Assembly: GCA_963802915.1 (NCBI GenBank)
Contig: CAWDKQ010000018.1
Coordinates: forward strand, 103,818-167,817
Length of the DNA stretch: 64,000 nt
DNA from: JAICMB01 sp963802915
GTDB taxonomy: Bacteria; Acidobacteriota; Terriglobia; Bryobacterales; Bryobacteraceae
Reading direction: 5' to 3'
The translations under genes and the position numbers were made by a program. Shown here piece after piece: positions 8,420 to 17,463 of this stretch. The notes beneath the pieces were generated by a model. The model saw only the letters and a list, made by a program, of their open reading frames with translations. It was not told the origin of the DNA and did no database searches. How positions within the stretch are numbered: the stretch's first letter is position 1; each line of letters begins with the position of its first letter.

Positions 8420-9730
8420 TTACTGCTGCTTCAGAATGTCGTAGAAGATCCGAATGCCAGTCTTGAACTCCTCGAGCGGGATTCGTTCGGAGTCACTATG
8501 CATGGTGGCGGCCGTCGCGGCGTCGAGGACCATCGGAGTGAAGCCGTAAGCGATCACCCCGCGGCGCTGGAGATACGCCGAATCGGTACCAAACGGAACC
8601 AGCATCGGCGTCACGATTGCATCCGGGTGATACTTCAGAATCGTCTCGCGCATGGTCGCAAAGAGCGGTGTGTTGCTGGGGCTCATAGTGACATCGGGCG
8701 CCGCGCTGATCACCTCAACCGTCACCTTAGGATCGTTGATGCGCGCCTTCATCTCCGATACAAATTCGTCCGCGTTGGTTCCCGGAAGCAGCCGGCAATC
8801 GAGCGTCGCTTCGGCAGCCGAAGGAATCACGTTGACTCGCGCCGGCGAACCGACGCCGGACTGTAGCGTAGTGAGCGAAATCGTGTTCCGTTGGATGGCT
8901 GCCGTAAACTTATTGACGACCAGCGGCTCTCCAATAGCCCGCTTCATCTCTTCCACCACCGGATTCTGCTTTCCCGCCGGAGGCAACGCGAGAGCTTTGT
9001 CGATAGCTCGCAGCAAAGTCATGTTAGCGTTGTCGGGGATCGGCTGCGAACCGTGACCAGCCGTTCCGCGTGCGCGCAGACGCAGCCACAAAACAATCTT
9101 GTCGCCAACCGATATACCGGCTACGAGCTTGTTCGGAGCGAGCGCATCCCGCGTCCACATGCCGCCTTCGTCGAAGACATATTCCGAAGTGATTTCGTCC
9201 CAGTGGTTCGCGATCATCCATTGAATACCGTGCTCCCCGCCCATCTCCTCATCCGCGGTGGAAAGCATCACGATATCGCGCGACGGCACGATCCCTGAAT
9301 TGTGAAGCGCGATGAAAGCCATAAGCTGTTGCGTCCCGATCCCCTTCATATCGAGAGTTCCCCGCCCCCAGATCCTTCCGTCGCGGATAATCGCTCCGAA
9401 TGGATCCATGTCCCATGCTTTGGAGTCGACAGGCACCACATCGAGGTGATTGAGCAGCAGGATCGGTTTCTTCGACGAATCGCGTCCCTTGAGGCGTACG
9501 ACGAGATTTGTCTGCCCGGTGGGTCCGTTAGAATAAAGCTTCGGTTGAAGCCCATTGCGTTCAAGCTCAGCCTGAAACAGTCTGGCGCACGGAGCCGTAT
9601 TCGAAGGTGGGCTGATGGATTGAATGCGGACATATTCCTGGAGAAATTCCACTGCATGCTTGTCGACGGCCGTCCAGTCCGGCTCCGCGGCAAATACGGC
9701 AAAGCATGTCAAAACAATCAGATACTTCAT
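8420..9730 (-). CDS. M20/M25/M40 family metallopeptidase, exported
   Basis: 436 residues with a short signal peptide (MKYLIVLTCFAVFAAEP). The di-zinc site of the M20 family is visible: His95 in LLLNHLDVVPV, Asp127 in GRGTLDMKG (bridging) and the catalytic Glu161 and ligand Glu162 in TADEEMGGEHG. The dimerisation domain follows, then a C-terminal histidine in AATMHSDSERIP. Family enzymes remove N-terminal residues from peptides or deacylate amino acids. The start codon overlaps the stop of the kinase gene upstream (9727-9730), so translation is coupled. Confidence 0.9.
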   Translation of the reverse strand: MKYLIVLTCFAVFAAEPDWTAVDKHAVEFLQEYVRIQSISPPSNTAPCARLFQAELERNGLQPKLYSNGPTGQTNLVVRLKGRDSSKKPILLLNHLDVVPVDSKAWDMDPFGAIIRDGRIWGRGTLDMKGIGTQQLMAFIALHNSGIVPSRDIVMLSTADEEMGGEHGIQWMIANHWDEITSEYVFDEGGMWTRDALAPNKLVAGISVGDKIVLWLRLRARGTAGHGSQPIPDNANMTLLRAIDKALALPPAGKQNPVVEEMKRAIGEPLVVNKFTAAIQRNTISLTTLQSGVGSPARVNVIPSAAEATLDCRLLPGTNADEFVSEMKARINDPKVTVEVISAAPDVTMSPSNTPLFATMRETILKYHPDAIVTPMLVPFGTDSAYLQRRGVIAYGFTPMVLDAATAATMHSDSERIPLEEFKTGIRIFYDILKQQ

Positions 9731-10668
9731 TGTTTCTCAACCTCTGGGACACCTGAAAGCGTCACATGAACCTGAGCCGCTCGATAGGCCTCAATCAGCG
9801 CACCCGCCGCTGGCCCGTAGATGGGCGGGCTGGCATTGATGACGAATCGGAAACGGTCGAGCACGCGGGCACTTTGAAAAACTCCACCAATGTAAGAAAC
9901 GATAGGCGAGTCGGCGGCTGCGAAGAGTTGATCCCGTACGGCCCAGGCCAGGGCCGCTAGCTGTTGCGCCGCTGCATCCAGGATTTGGTTGGCCACCGCA
10001 TCGCCGGCAACTGCGGCCCGATCCACCAGCTTCGACATTGCGGCTATTCGATGACGTGGAAAATCGATCGTGTAGAAATTATGAAGTGCTTCATTTGCAT
10101 CACTTGCATTTGAATCATAAAGCAAAGCTTCATGCAATGATGTGGCCGGCCCCCAGCCTTCCTCGAACCGTAGCGCCGCCCGAAGCGCCTGCCGCGTAAT
10201 GTCGAAACCGCTGCCCTCGTCGCCAAAAATGTAACCCCATCCGCCCGCCCGAGCCGTTTGACCCGAGGCGTTCCGTCCGAAAGCGATCGACCCTGTTCCA
10301 GCGATCACAACAATTCCCGGCGCGCCATTGGTAGCTCCTGACAACGCAATCAAAGCGTCATGCGTAACGGTCATCCGCTCACAGCGCAGCAGCTCACGCA
10401 GGATTGGTTCTTTGTCCACCGGACCGCCGCTGAAGCCGAGGCAGGCCGATTCAAATCTGACACTATCGAAGTCCAAGCCCGCTTGGTTGCAAGCCTCTAG
10501 CAGGCATTCATTGATAGCTCGGATGAACTTTGCACGGCCCGCCTCGGCCTCCTGAACATGATTGCACGGACCGCCGGTGCCGTGGCCGATAACACGCCCG
10601 TGAGCATCGCCGATGAGCGCAGTGGTGCTCGATTTACCCCCGTCGACGCCGAGATATAGGCCGTTCAC
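9727..10668 (-). CDS. BadF/BadG/BcrA/BcrD-type ATPase, N-acetylglucosamine kinase-like
   Basis: 313 residues of the ASKHA (actin-like ATPase) fold. The phosphate-1 motif is GVDGGKSST at residue 7, the phosphate-2 region is IAGTGSIAFG near 128, and the following GGWGYIFGDEGSGFDI block is characteristic of N-acetylglucosamine kinase-like members of the family. It probably phosphorylates an amino sugar, perhaps from cell-wall recycling, in the cytoplasm. The coupled M20 peptidase downstream fits a peptidoglycan or peptide salvage role, but this is inference. Confidence 0.8.
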   Translation of the reverse strand: MNGLYLGVDGGKSSTTALIGDAHGRVIGHGTGGPCNHVQEAEAGRAKFIRAINECLLEACNQAGLDFDSVRFESACLGFSGGPVDKEPILRELLRCERMTVTHDALIALSGATNGAPGIVVIAGTGSIAFGRNASGQTARAGGWGYIFGDEGSGFDITRQALRAALRFEEGWGPATSLHEALLYDSNASDANEALHNFYTIDFPRHRIAAMSKLVDRAAVAGDAVANQILDAAAQQLAALAWAVRDQLFAAADSPIVSYIGGVFQSARVLDRFRFVINASPPIYGPAAGALIEAYRAAQVHVTLSGVPEVEKQ

Positions 10669-10680
10669 AATGGGCGTAGA

Positions 10681-11001
10681 CTACGCCTTATACATGTACT
10701 TGATATTAGGCTTGAAAATCAACAGATTCGGCGCACCTTCGCGGTTCACCTTCAGACAGATCTTGTCGTACCACTCGATGATTCCCTCGAGCGTTTCACC
10801 GTCCTTCATGACGATGATCATGGGCGTCTTCGACTGCATCTGCTTCATGTAGTAGAAGTTTTCGGCGTTCGTCTGGTCGGGGGGAACGGCCTTCTTCTGT
10901 GCTGGTTGGTGGTTAGTACGTCGGTTCATACGGTCCTTCAGCTCATCCAACGATGGACGTATCAATTTCCGATTAGCAGTCTCCACGACAAGAACTCCCA
11001 T
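10681..11001 (-). CDS. Hfq-like (Sm-fold) RNA-binding protein of divergent type
   Basis: The C-terminal 60 residues match the Hfq pattern: AENFYYMKQMQSKTP, then MKDGETLEGIIEWYDKICLKVN, then PNLLIFKPNIKYMY, which occupies the place of the YKHAI-type Sm2 motif. The N-terminal part is a basic, polar extension (RPSLDELKDRMNRRTNHQPAQKK). The start is uncertain. An ATG at 11001 gives 106 residues; a GTG at 10986 has a better ribosome site (GGGAG, 8 nt upstream). It would bind A/U-rich small RNAs as a ring in the cytoplasm. It lies 12 nt before the kinase gene on the same strand. Confidence 0.75.
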   Translation of the reverse strand: MGVLVVETANRKLIRPSLDELKDRMNRRTNHQPAQKKAVPPDQTNAENFYYMKQMQSKTPMIIVMKDGETLEGIIEWYDKICLKVNREGAPNLLIFKPNIKYMYKA

Positions 11002-11112
11002 TCGAGGTATCCAAACGGGCCCGATCTGAAAGTTTTGTCCGGGGCCGCTGTACAGGATCAAAGATGCGCAACTAACGATTATTCAAGCACACTAACGTGC
11101 CTGATGACAACG

Positions 11113-12147
11113 TCAGGCCGCCGACCGGCGGAGTTCCACCACCAGCGCGTCGAGCGCGATGCTCTTCTGGATATTACGGCGTACCAGCTCCACCAGCTCA
11201 TCGATTCTCTTCACTCCGGCCCGTATCCAGTCGAACGAGACCTTAGAGGCAACCGCCTGCAATTCGGGTCGGATGTCGGCATTGCGAATTTCTTGGATAC
11301 CATTGGCCAACAACAGGATATCTTCAAGCAAAATGTAGAGAACTTTGAGAAGCAGGTCCAGCCGCTCCTGCTTCCGCGCTCCCAGAGTCTCCGAATGTTT
11401 AGCCCAATCGGCGAATCCCGACCGTCCCGATGCGACTTTGAGCAGATCGAGCATAGCGGCGCGCCGCTGATCGTAAGTTTCCAGATCTAAAGATACGGCC
11501 AGGCCTGGGCTCCCACCGGCCAGGGCAATTCTGCGATCCGGGTTGGAAAGTTCGCGCTCGCGTGCAAAAGCGCGCATTTCATCGTTCGACAGAGGAGCTA
11601 GTTGGAAAGGAACGGCGCGCGACCGGATGGTGGTCAGCAGGTCATAGGGGTTCTCGGCGGTCATGATGACGATGAGGTGCTCAGGAGGCTCCTCCAGCGT
11701 CTTCAGGAGCGAGTTGGCGGCCTGCTCGTTGGCCCGATCGATATGATCGATCAGGAACACCCTGCGGCGCCCGTGGAGGGGCTTATATTGCGCCAGTTCT
11801 TTGAGCTGGCGCATCTGTGGGATCGAGATCTGGCGCAGGGGTCCATCGGGCGGGAAGGTTATGAAATCCGGATGCGTGGCAAACAGGAGAGGGTCTTCGT
11901 TGCGCTTCTCCGCTGTCCATTTTTCGCGCTCGTCGACGATGGCCTCATTGTCGCGAAGGCTGAGGTCATCCTTCTCAATCTTATGGGCTTCTCCGAGCAA
12001 AGCAGCGGCAAATCGCCGGGCCAAAGTGGCCTTCCCCAGCCCCTCCGGTCCCGCGAAGAGGAGGGTCTGCGGGAGGCGTTCCTGACGCGTAAGCTGCTCC
12101 AGAGTCTGGGCGACAGACTGGTTGCCGTGAAAATCGGGGAACATCAC
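11113..12147 (-). CDS. holB: DNA polymerase III clamp loader, delta-prime subunit
   Basis: 344 residues. The AAA+ clamp-loader fold is seen from a Walker A-like loop GPEGLGKATLARR near residue 33, the sensor-type segment HGRRRVFLIDHIDRANEQAANSLLKTLEEPPEHLIVIM near 120-160 (VFLIDHID as Walker B) and the SRC-like TTIRSRAVPF. No obvious zinc-binding cysteine cluster is present, which suits delta-prime rather than DnaX. It loads the sliding clamp during replication. It lies 19 nt downstream of the hybrid kinase gene. Confidence 0.85.
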   Translation of the reverse strand: MMFPDFHGNQSVAQTLEQLTRQERLPQTLLFAGPEGLGKATLARRFAAALLGEAHKIEKDDLSLRDNEAIVDEREKWTAEKRNEDPLLFATHPDFITFPPDGPLRQISIPQMRQLKELAQYKPLHGRRRVFLIDHIDRANEQAANSLLKTLEEPPEHLIVIMTAENPYDLLTTIRSRAVPFQLAPLSNDEMRAFARERELSNPDRRIALAGGSPGLAVSLDLETYDQRRAAMLDLLKVASGRSGFADWAKHSETLGARKQERLDLLLKVLYILLEDILLLANGIQEIRNADIRPELQAVASKVSFDWIRAGVKRIDELVELVRRNIQKSIALDALVVELRRSAA

Positions 12148-12166
12148 CTAACATAGTGCCACGCCG

Positions 12167-14650
12167 TTACAAGACCGGAGAGCGGTGCCATTTCTTGAGA
12201 GTCTCGACGAGCTGATCCCTTTTCACCGGCTTGGAAATAAAGTCGTCCATACCGGCCTCGAGACACCTTTCACGGCACCCGGCGATGGTTTCAGCTGTCA
12301 AGGCTATGATCGCTACGCGCACGTCCGAAACTTCCCGCCGCCGTATTTCCCGCGCCGCCTCATACCCGTTCATATCAGGCATCTGGCAATCCATCAGGAT
12401 GAGATCGTACGGGAGCATGTCGAACATGTGGACGGCCTCGCGTCCGTTCCCGGCAACGTCAGCCCGGAATCCAAGTTTCTCGAGCATCAGAGTGGTGAGT
12501 TTCTGGTTTACCGGATTGTCTTCGGCAACCAGAACGCGAACCTGCGAATCGCTTGGCGCCTTCAGATGCCGTGGATCCCTCAGCTCAGGCCGAGCAATTG
12601 ATCCCGCGCGTTTGGACCACGCAACAGCCAGCGTGTTCATTAACTGCGAATGGCGAACCGGCTTCACCAGGCAACAATCGACATCTCCGCCTTCCAGCCG
12701 GTTCACGACATTCCAATGACCGATCGAAGTCAACATAATGAAGATCACGTCGCGGATCGTGGGGTCGGCTTTGATTGCGGCGGCCAGCGTGGCGCCGTCG
12801 ATGCCCGGCATCTGGTAATCGGCCAGAACGAAATGGAAGGGATCGCCTTCCGCTCGGGCGCGGCGAATCGCTTCAAGCGCCTCTTCGCCGGAAGCGAAGC
12901 TTCCGTTGCGCATACCCCAACACGTAATCTGCTCGTGCAGGACGCGGCGATTGACCTCGTTGTCATCCACAATCAGCACGCGCAGCCCGCTGAGCTCCGC
13001 GACCGGAGCAGCCGCTTTAAAGGGCTCAACGCCGAGCGCCAAAGGCAGAGTAAACCAGAATGTCGAACCCTCCCCTGCTACGCTCCTGACGCCGATCGAG
13101 CCTGACATTAGCTCTACGAGTTGCTTGGAAATCGTCAAGCCGAGTCCTGTGCCGCCGTACCGGCGCGTCGTGGAGGTGTCGGCCTGGTTGAACTTGTCGA
13201 AGATGGAGGTGCGTTTGTCCGCTGGAATTCCGATTCCAGTGTCAGTCACCTCAATGTGCAAGCGAGCCACCGCATCGTCGTACGATTCGCAGGAGGCCGT
13301 AACTAGTACGTGACCCGAGTGGGTGAACTTGATCGCGTTGCCGACCAGGTTGGTGACTACCTGCCGGATTCGCCCGGCGTCTCCGATGCAATGCCGCGGA
13401 ACGGCGGGCGGGTAACTCAGAATCAGATCGATCCTTTTGTCCTCGGCGCGCGAAGCCAGCATCTCCGTGACTTCTTCCAACACGGAGCGAAGGTCGAAGG
13501 GGAAAGATTCGATCAGAAGCTTGCCGGATTCGATCTTCGAAAAATCCAGAATATCGTTGATCACCGCGAGCAGAACTTCGCCCGATTTGCGCACGATGTC
13601 CGCATATTCGCGCTGCTCTGGCGTGAGGTCGGTATCGAGCAGGAGCCCGGTCATCCCGATGACTCCGTTCATCGGCGTGCGAATTTCGTGGCTCATATTG
13701 GCCAGAAAATCGCTTTTAGCGCGGCTCGCGGCTTCGGCCAGCTTCTGTGCGATGTGCAGTCGGCGTACCAGCCACACCATCGAGATCAATGCCGCAACCA
13801 GGATGGCTGTCGCGATGGACAGCATGAAGGCATAACGCCTGGATCTCTCATAAACGAAGATGGTGGAAGCTTCTGTGTTGATGTGCGTGCCCCAGTGGAA
13901 ATCGATGCCCGCGAGTGTTCCGTCATCGGCCAGGGCTTCAATCTCGCGGCGCAGCATCGCGGCTGCCACAGGCGCGTCGCTGCTCTGTTTCGTGGACCCA
14001 ATTCCAAACCAGAACGTGGCATCGGAAAGCGGGACGGTCCGAAGAGGAACGTCCTGGCATTCCAGCGGGCTCCAGCCCTGCATCGAAGTCTGCACCAGCA
14101 CGCCGGCCTTCACCGCATACGAGCAGACGTCCCGGATCACTTCCCGGACAGTCGGTTCCCGAACCAGCCGCGCATTCGGAAAGTTCTGCCGCGCGACGCG
14201 GGTGTCTATATTGATACGGCTGACCGCGAGAGCTCGCGTACCCAGGTCCTTGAGGTCGGTGATGCCGGATGCTTCTGTAGTCAGCAGGACATAGCTCATC
14301 TTGGCCCACGGTGCGCTGACGTGCATCAGCCCGCGCCGTTCGGGCAAATCCCCGACGATTGGCCACAAATCTACCCTGCCCGAGGACAGCGCCTTTTCCG
14401 GGCCTTCCGGAGAATTAACCCATTGCAGTTTTAAATGGGTCCGCCGGGCGGCGGCCTGAAGCACGTCGACTGCAGGTCCGCTGGGATTACCCGCGGCATC
14501 GGGGAAAAGATAAGGGGGCGAGTTTTGGAAGCCAATCTTAAGGGACCGTTTAATGGCGGAGTTTCTGGCGCGTAGGTATACCGCGCCGGCAACGATACCG
14601 CTCGCACCGACGAGTGCCAAAACGAACCCCAATGCCCGACGTAGGGTCAC
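12167..14650 (-). CDS. Hybrid sensor histidine kinase with extracytoplasmic solute-binding (SBP_bac_3) sensor
   Basis: 827 residues. Order: N-terminal membrane segment (about 5-27), a periplasmic family-3 solute-binding domain (about 35-255, starting LKIGFQNSPPYLFPDAAG), a second membrane helix (about 275-297), then HisKA with His near 322 in FLANMSHEIRTPMN. The HATPase follows (N box GNAIKFT, G1 DTGIGIP, G2 GGTGLGL), then two receiver domains. Receiver 1 has ADYQMPGIDG; receiver 2 has LVAEDNPVNQK and LMDCQMPDMNG. It most likely senses a small ligand outside the cytoplasmic membrane and runs a phosphorelay. No separate Hpt domain is visible. It follows the LytTR regulator by 49 nt. Confidence 0.9.
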   Translation of the reverse strand: MTLRRALGFVLALVGASGIVAGAVYLRARNSAIKRSLKIGFQNSPPYLFPDAAGNPSGPAVDVLQAAARRTHLKLQWVNSPEGPEKALSSGRVDLWPIVGDLPERRGLMHVSAPWAKMSYVLLTTEASGITDLKDLGTRALAVSRINIDTRVARQNFPNARLVREPTVREVIRDVCSYAVKAGVLVQTSMQGWSPLECQDVPLRTVPLSDATFWFGIGSTKQSSDAPVAAAMLRREIEALADDGTLAGIDFHWGTHINTEASTIFVYERSRRYAFMLSIATAILVAALISMVWLVRRLHIAQKLAEAASRAKSDFLANMSHEIRTPMNGVIGMTGLLLDTDLTPEQREYADIVRKSGEVLLAVINDILDFSKIESGKLLIESFPFDLRSVLEEVTEMLASRAEDKRIDLILSYPPAVPRHCIGDAGRIRQVVTNLVGNAIKFTHSGHVLVTASCESYDDAVARLHIEVTDTGIGIPADKRTSIFDKFNQADTSTTRRYGGTGLGLTISKQLVELMSGSIGVRSVAGEGSTFWFTLPLALGVEPFKAAAPVAELSGLRVLIVDDNEVNRRVLHEQITCWGMRNGSFASGEEALEAIRRARAEGDPFHFVLADYQMPGIDGATLAAAIKADPTIRDVIFIMLTSIGHWNVVNRLEGGDVDCCLVKPVRHSQLMNTLAVAWSKRAGSIARPELRDPRHLKAPSDSQVRVLVAEDNPVNQKLTTLMLEKLGFRADVAGNGREAVHMFDMLPYDLILMDCQMPDMNGYEAAREIRRREVSDVRVAIIALTAETIAGCRERCLEAGMDDFISKPVKRDQLVETLKKWHRSPVL

Positions 14651-14699
14651 GTAGTTAACATCGGCTGTAAAGGCCTTAGGCTTGAGGTCTTTTTAGTAC

Positions 14700-15479
14700 C
14701 TACCAGCTCAGTAGTTCACGAACGCTGCGGGCCTGCCGCTTGCTCGCGACGAATTCCTGATCGTTGCTCAACGTGATCAACCAGCGCTGGCTGCTTAGGG
14801 CGCTCATCTTACGCACATGGTCGACATTTACGAGCGCATTCCGGTGAATTCGACGGAAAGTAGTGTCATGCAGCCGCTGTTCCAGCACCTTCAGAGTCTG
14901 CGTCGCCAGGTACTTTTTCTTGGCGGTCAGGATCCAAACCAGGTCGCCCTCAGCATGGAACGCATAAATTTCGGAGGCGCTCAGCAGAAAATACTCTTCG
15001 CCGACTTTTCCAATGATCTTTTTCAGCCGGGGGCTGCTGGCGGGGTCCGCGATCTCCTGGAGCTTCGCCATTTGCTCCACGGCTTCTCTTCCGGTAAGGC
15101 GTCTTACCCGTTCTACCGCCGCGGCCAGGCGATCCTGTCCTACGGGCTTGAGCAGATAATCGATCGCTCCCGCTTCAAAGGCTTCGAGCGCGTATCTGTC
15201 GTACGCCGTCACGATGACGATCGCGGGTATGTGCGTGCTGCCGCCGATCTTTCGGATCACGTCGAATCCGCCCATTTCGGGCATCTGCAGGTCGAGCAGG
15301 ACAAGATCCGGCTCCTGTTGGGCGATCATCTCGAACGCCAGCGCGCCGTTGTCGGCTTCTCCAATCACCTCAACGTCGGGGATGGATTCAAGCTCCTCGC
15401 GCAGCACCTTACGCGCCACCGGCTCGTCGTCAACAACCAGCGTCTTAAGGGGCATGCGAGAGCTCCGCGGCTCAGCCAT
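14700..15479 (-). CDS. LytTR-family response regulator
   Basis: 259 residues. The receiver domain (about 10-125) has the acidic pair in VVDDEPVARK, the phospho-acceptor Asp in LLDLQMPEMGG and a conserved Lys in LLKPVG. A LytTR DNA-binding domain occupies the last 100 residues (HAEGDLVWILTAKKKY, FRRIHRNALVNVDHV). It should act as a transcription factor controlled by the LytS-like kinase encoded just upstream (107-nt gap), a standard pairing. Cytoplasmic. Confidence 0.92.
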   Translation of the reverse strand: MAEPRSSRMPLKTLVVDDEPVARKVLREELESIPDVEVIGEADNGALAFEMIAQQEPDLVLLDLQMPEMGGFDVIRKIGGSTHIPAIVIVTAYDRYALEAFEAGAIDYLLKPVGQDRLAAAVERVRRLTGREAVEQMAKLQEIADPASSPRLKKIIGKVGEEYFLLSASEIYAFHAEGDLVWILTAKKKYLATQTLKVLEQRLHDTTFRRIHRNALVNVDHVRKMSALSSQRWLITLSNDQEFVASKRQARSVRELLSW

Positions 15480-15586
15480 TTTTTACCACGACCGATGCAG
15501 GAAATTGCACGCTTTTCGGATGAGCGGTCTCCTGTCCGTGCTCAACGATCTGCAAGTCCTGGTAAGCGGCCATCCTGGAATTGCCC

Positions 15587-17440
15587 CTAAACTACAGCGG
15601 AAATCTCCCGCAGCGGCTTCGCCGGCAGAACAAATCCAACCGATGTGATGCCGCCGTTTGTCGAAACATCAAAACGGGCTTCCGGCCCGTAACAGAGTTC
15701 CAGCCTGCGCTTGACGTTGTTCATACCTATGCCCGGGTAGGTCGATGACTCACGCGTGCCCCACGCTCCGGAATTGCTGATTTCTACCGCTAGCCCACCG
15801 GAAACAAGCTTGATTGCCAAGCGTACGAACCCCGGACCGCTCCTCGACGCAACGCCATGCTTCACCGCGTTCTCGACGAGCGGCTGAATCGACAATAGAG
15901 GGATACTCACATGCATAGCTTCCTCTTCCACCTCTAATTCGGTTCGCAGTTTCGGTCCCAGGCGTAGCGTCTCGATTTCGAGGTAGGCGCGAACGATTCG
16001 CAGTTCCTCTTCCACGTCGACTAAGGTCCGCTCCGAGCGGAGCAGATACCGGAAAACATCGGACAAGTTCAGTACCAGGCGACGAGCGCCGGCATTATTT
16101 CTGTCGATGGTTCCGTAAAGAGTATTGAGCGAATTGAATAAAAAGTGTGGGTTGATTTGCGCCTGAAGAGCCTTCAGTTCGGCTTGCGATACCAGCGTTT
16201 GCATCTTTTGATTTCGAAGCTGCTCGACATGTTCGACGACGGCTGCCGTTAATCGGGCGAGAACGCCAAAATCCTCGCTAAGATAACGCCGTCCGCCGTC
16301 GCGGGCGCCGAGCAGCAGGTATGTTGCATCTCCGCTCGAGAAGCGGATCGGCAGGATCGCCTGTACCCAGGGTGGAACCATCGAGTGATTCGAATCGATG
16401 ATCGCGGCGGGAGCAGTAAGATCGCGAAGCTCGGCGTTCTCAGTTTGATATTCAAATTGTGAGGTGCGCATGAAGCGGGCTATGATCTCGGCGGCGGCAC
16501 TTAAATACTCACGCTCGCTCCCCGAGGCGCGCTCCACCTCGAGCAGTTCTTTCAAAGCCTCGTCAACATTCGAACGCAGAAATATCACGCGAGTGAGGAA
16601 GCGTTGAATGCGGTTGCGTATGTACACGAAAAGCGTCAAAACCAGGCTGGCGGCCACAAAGAGGAGTCCGGCCTGGAACGGGTTGCGCAGGTATGCATCG
16701 AACTCTGACGTCTGAATCACGCGGATCGTGATGAGGATCGCTCCGGCCGCGAGCGTGCCATTCACGATGAAGCGCAGGAAAGCGTCGAGCAGAATAAAAC
16801 GATAATCCTGCAAGAGCACGAAGACCGCTAGCGGAAGCCCCGCGTGATGTAGGGCGACTTCTTTCGACCACGCCTGGCTGCTGTGCCCCGCACCGAAATG
16901 CAAAAAGGAAATTGCAAATAGAAACAGGCCCATGGCCGCCGCAAGCCTGGATCCGGCGGCCCGATTCTCCTGCCGCAATTCCAGGTACACGGAAATGATG
17001 GTTAGCCCCGTAAAACCGATCGTGACCAGTAAGAGAGCCGCGAAGTGAAGGCGAGCCGCGCCCGTGACCAGGTCGGCGGCGTGGAGCGCGACCGCGAGAA
17101 CGCTGAGAACATAGCCGCTCACCCACACCCAACGATGGTGCGAACCCAAGGAAATGTTCAGCAACACCGCCGGGAGCAAGCTCAGGACGGAAAAACTGAC
17201 CGCGACAATGATATCCGCCATCCTGCCGCCGGCTGGTCCCGTTGCCAGCGCGATCAGGGACCCGAGATTCCAAATCATTGCCAAAGCCGCGGCGACTACC
17301 GGCAGACTCCCGCGCTCTCTTCCGCCGCGTCGCAGGTTCACCAGGAAGAAATACAAAAGCATGCCGAAAATGACGGCTCCGGCAGCGTGCCCGATAGTGT
17401 TTACGAGGACCGGTTCGTGAATACTGAGCCAATCAGGCAT
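15587..17440 (-). CDS. LytS-type sensor histidine kinase (His_kinase family)
   Basis: 617 residues. The N-terminal third is hydrophobic with about eight membrane helices. A GAF-like segment follows (about residues 300-410). The kinase core has the family signature with His near 430 in QAQINPHFLFNSLNTLYG and the ATP-binding block PLLSIQPLVENAVKHGV. The C-terminus carries PGIGMNNVKRRLELCYG. This is the LytS/YehU architecture, pairing with the LytTR regulator downstream. It begins 23 nt after the giant CRTAC1-TPR gene, so one transcript may carry the whole block. Confidence 0.9.
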   Translation of the reverse strand: MPDWLSIHEPVLVNTIGHAAGAVIFGMLLYFFLVNLRRGGRERGSLPVVAAALAMIWNLGSLIALATGPAGGRMADIIVAVSFSVLSLLPAVLLNISLGSHHRWVWVSGYVLSVLAVALHAADLVTGAARLHFAALLLVTIGFTGLTIISVYLELRQENRAAGSRLAAAMGLFLFAISFLHFGAGHSSQAWSKEVALHHAGLPLAVFVLLQDYRFILLDAFLRFIVNGTLAAGAILITIRVIQTSEFDAYLRNPFQAGLLFVAASLVLTLFVYIRNRIQRFLTRVIFLRSNVDEALKELLEVERASGSEREYLSAAAEIIARFMRTSQFEYQTENAELRDLTAPAAIIDSNHSMVPPWVQAILPIRFSSGDATYLLLGARDGGRRYLSEDFGVLARLTAAVVEHVEQLRNQKMQTLVSQAELKALQAQINPHFLFNSLNTLYGTIDRNNAGARRLVLNLSDVFRYLLRSERTLVDVEEELRIVRAYLEIETLRLGPKLRTELEVEEEAMHVSIPLLSIQPLVENAVKHGVASRSGPGFVRLAIKLVSGGLAVEISNSGAWGTRESSTYPGIGMNNVKRRLELCYGPEARFDVSTNGGITSVGFVLPAKPLREISAVV

Positions 17441-17463
17441 TGTGATTTATGACGTTCATTCAT

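Noticed and set aside
13310..14434. A 374-codon plus-strand frame opposite the hybrid kinase
   Set aside because: Antisense of conserved kinase and solute-binding sequence; His/Arg/Gln-rich, no motifs.
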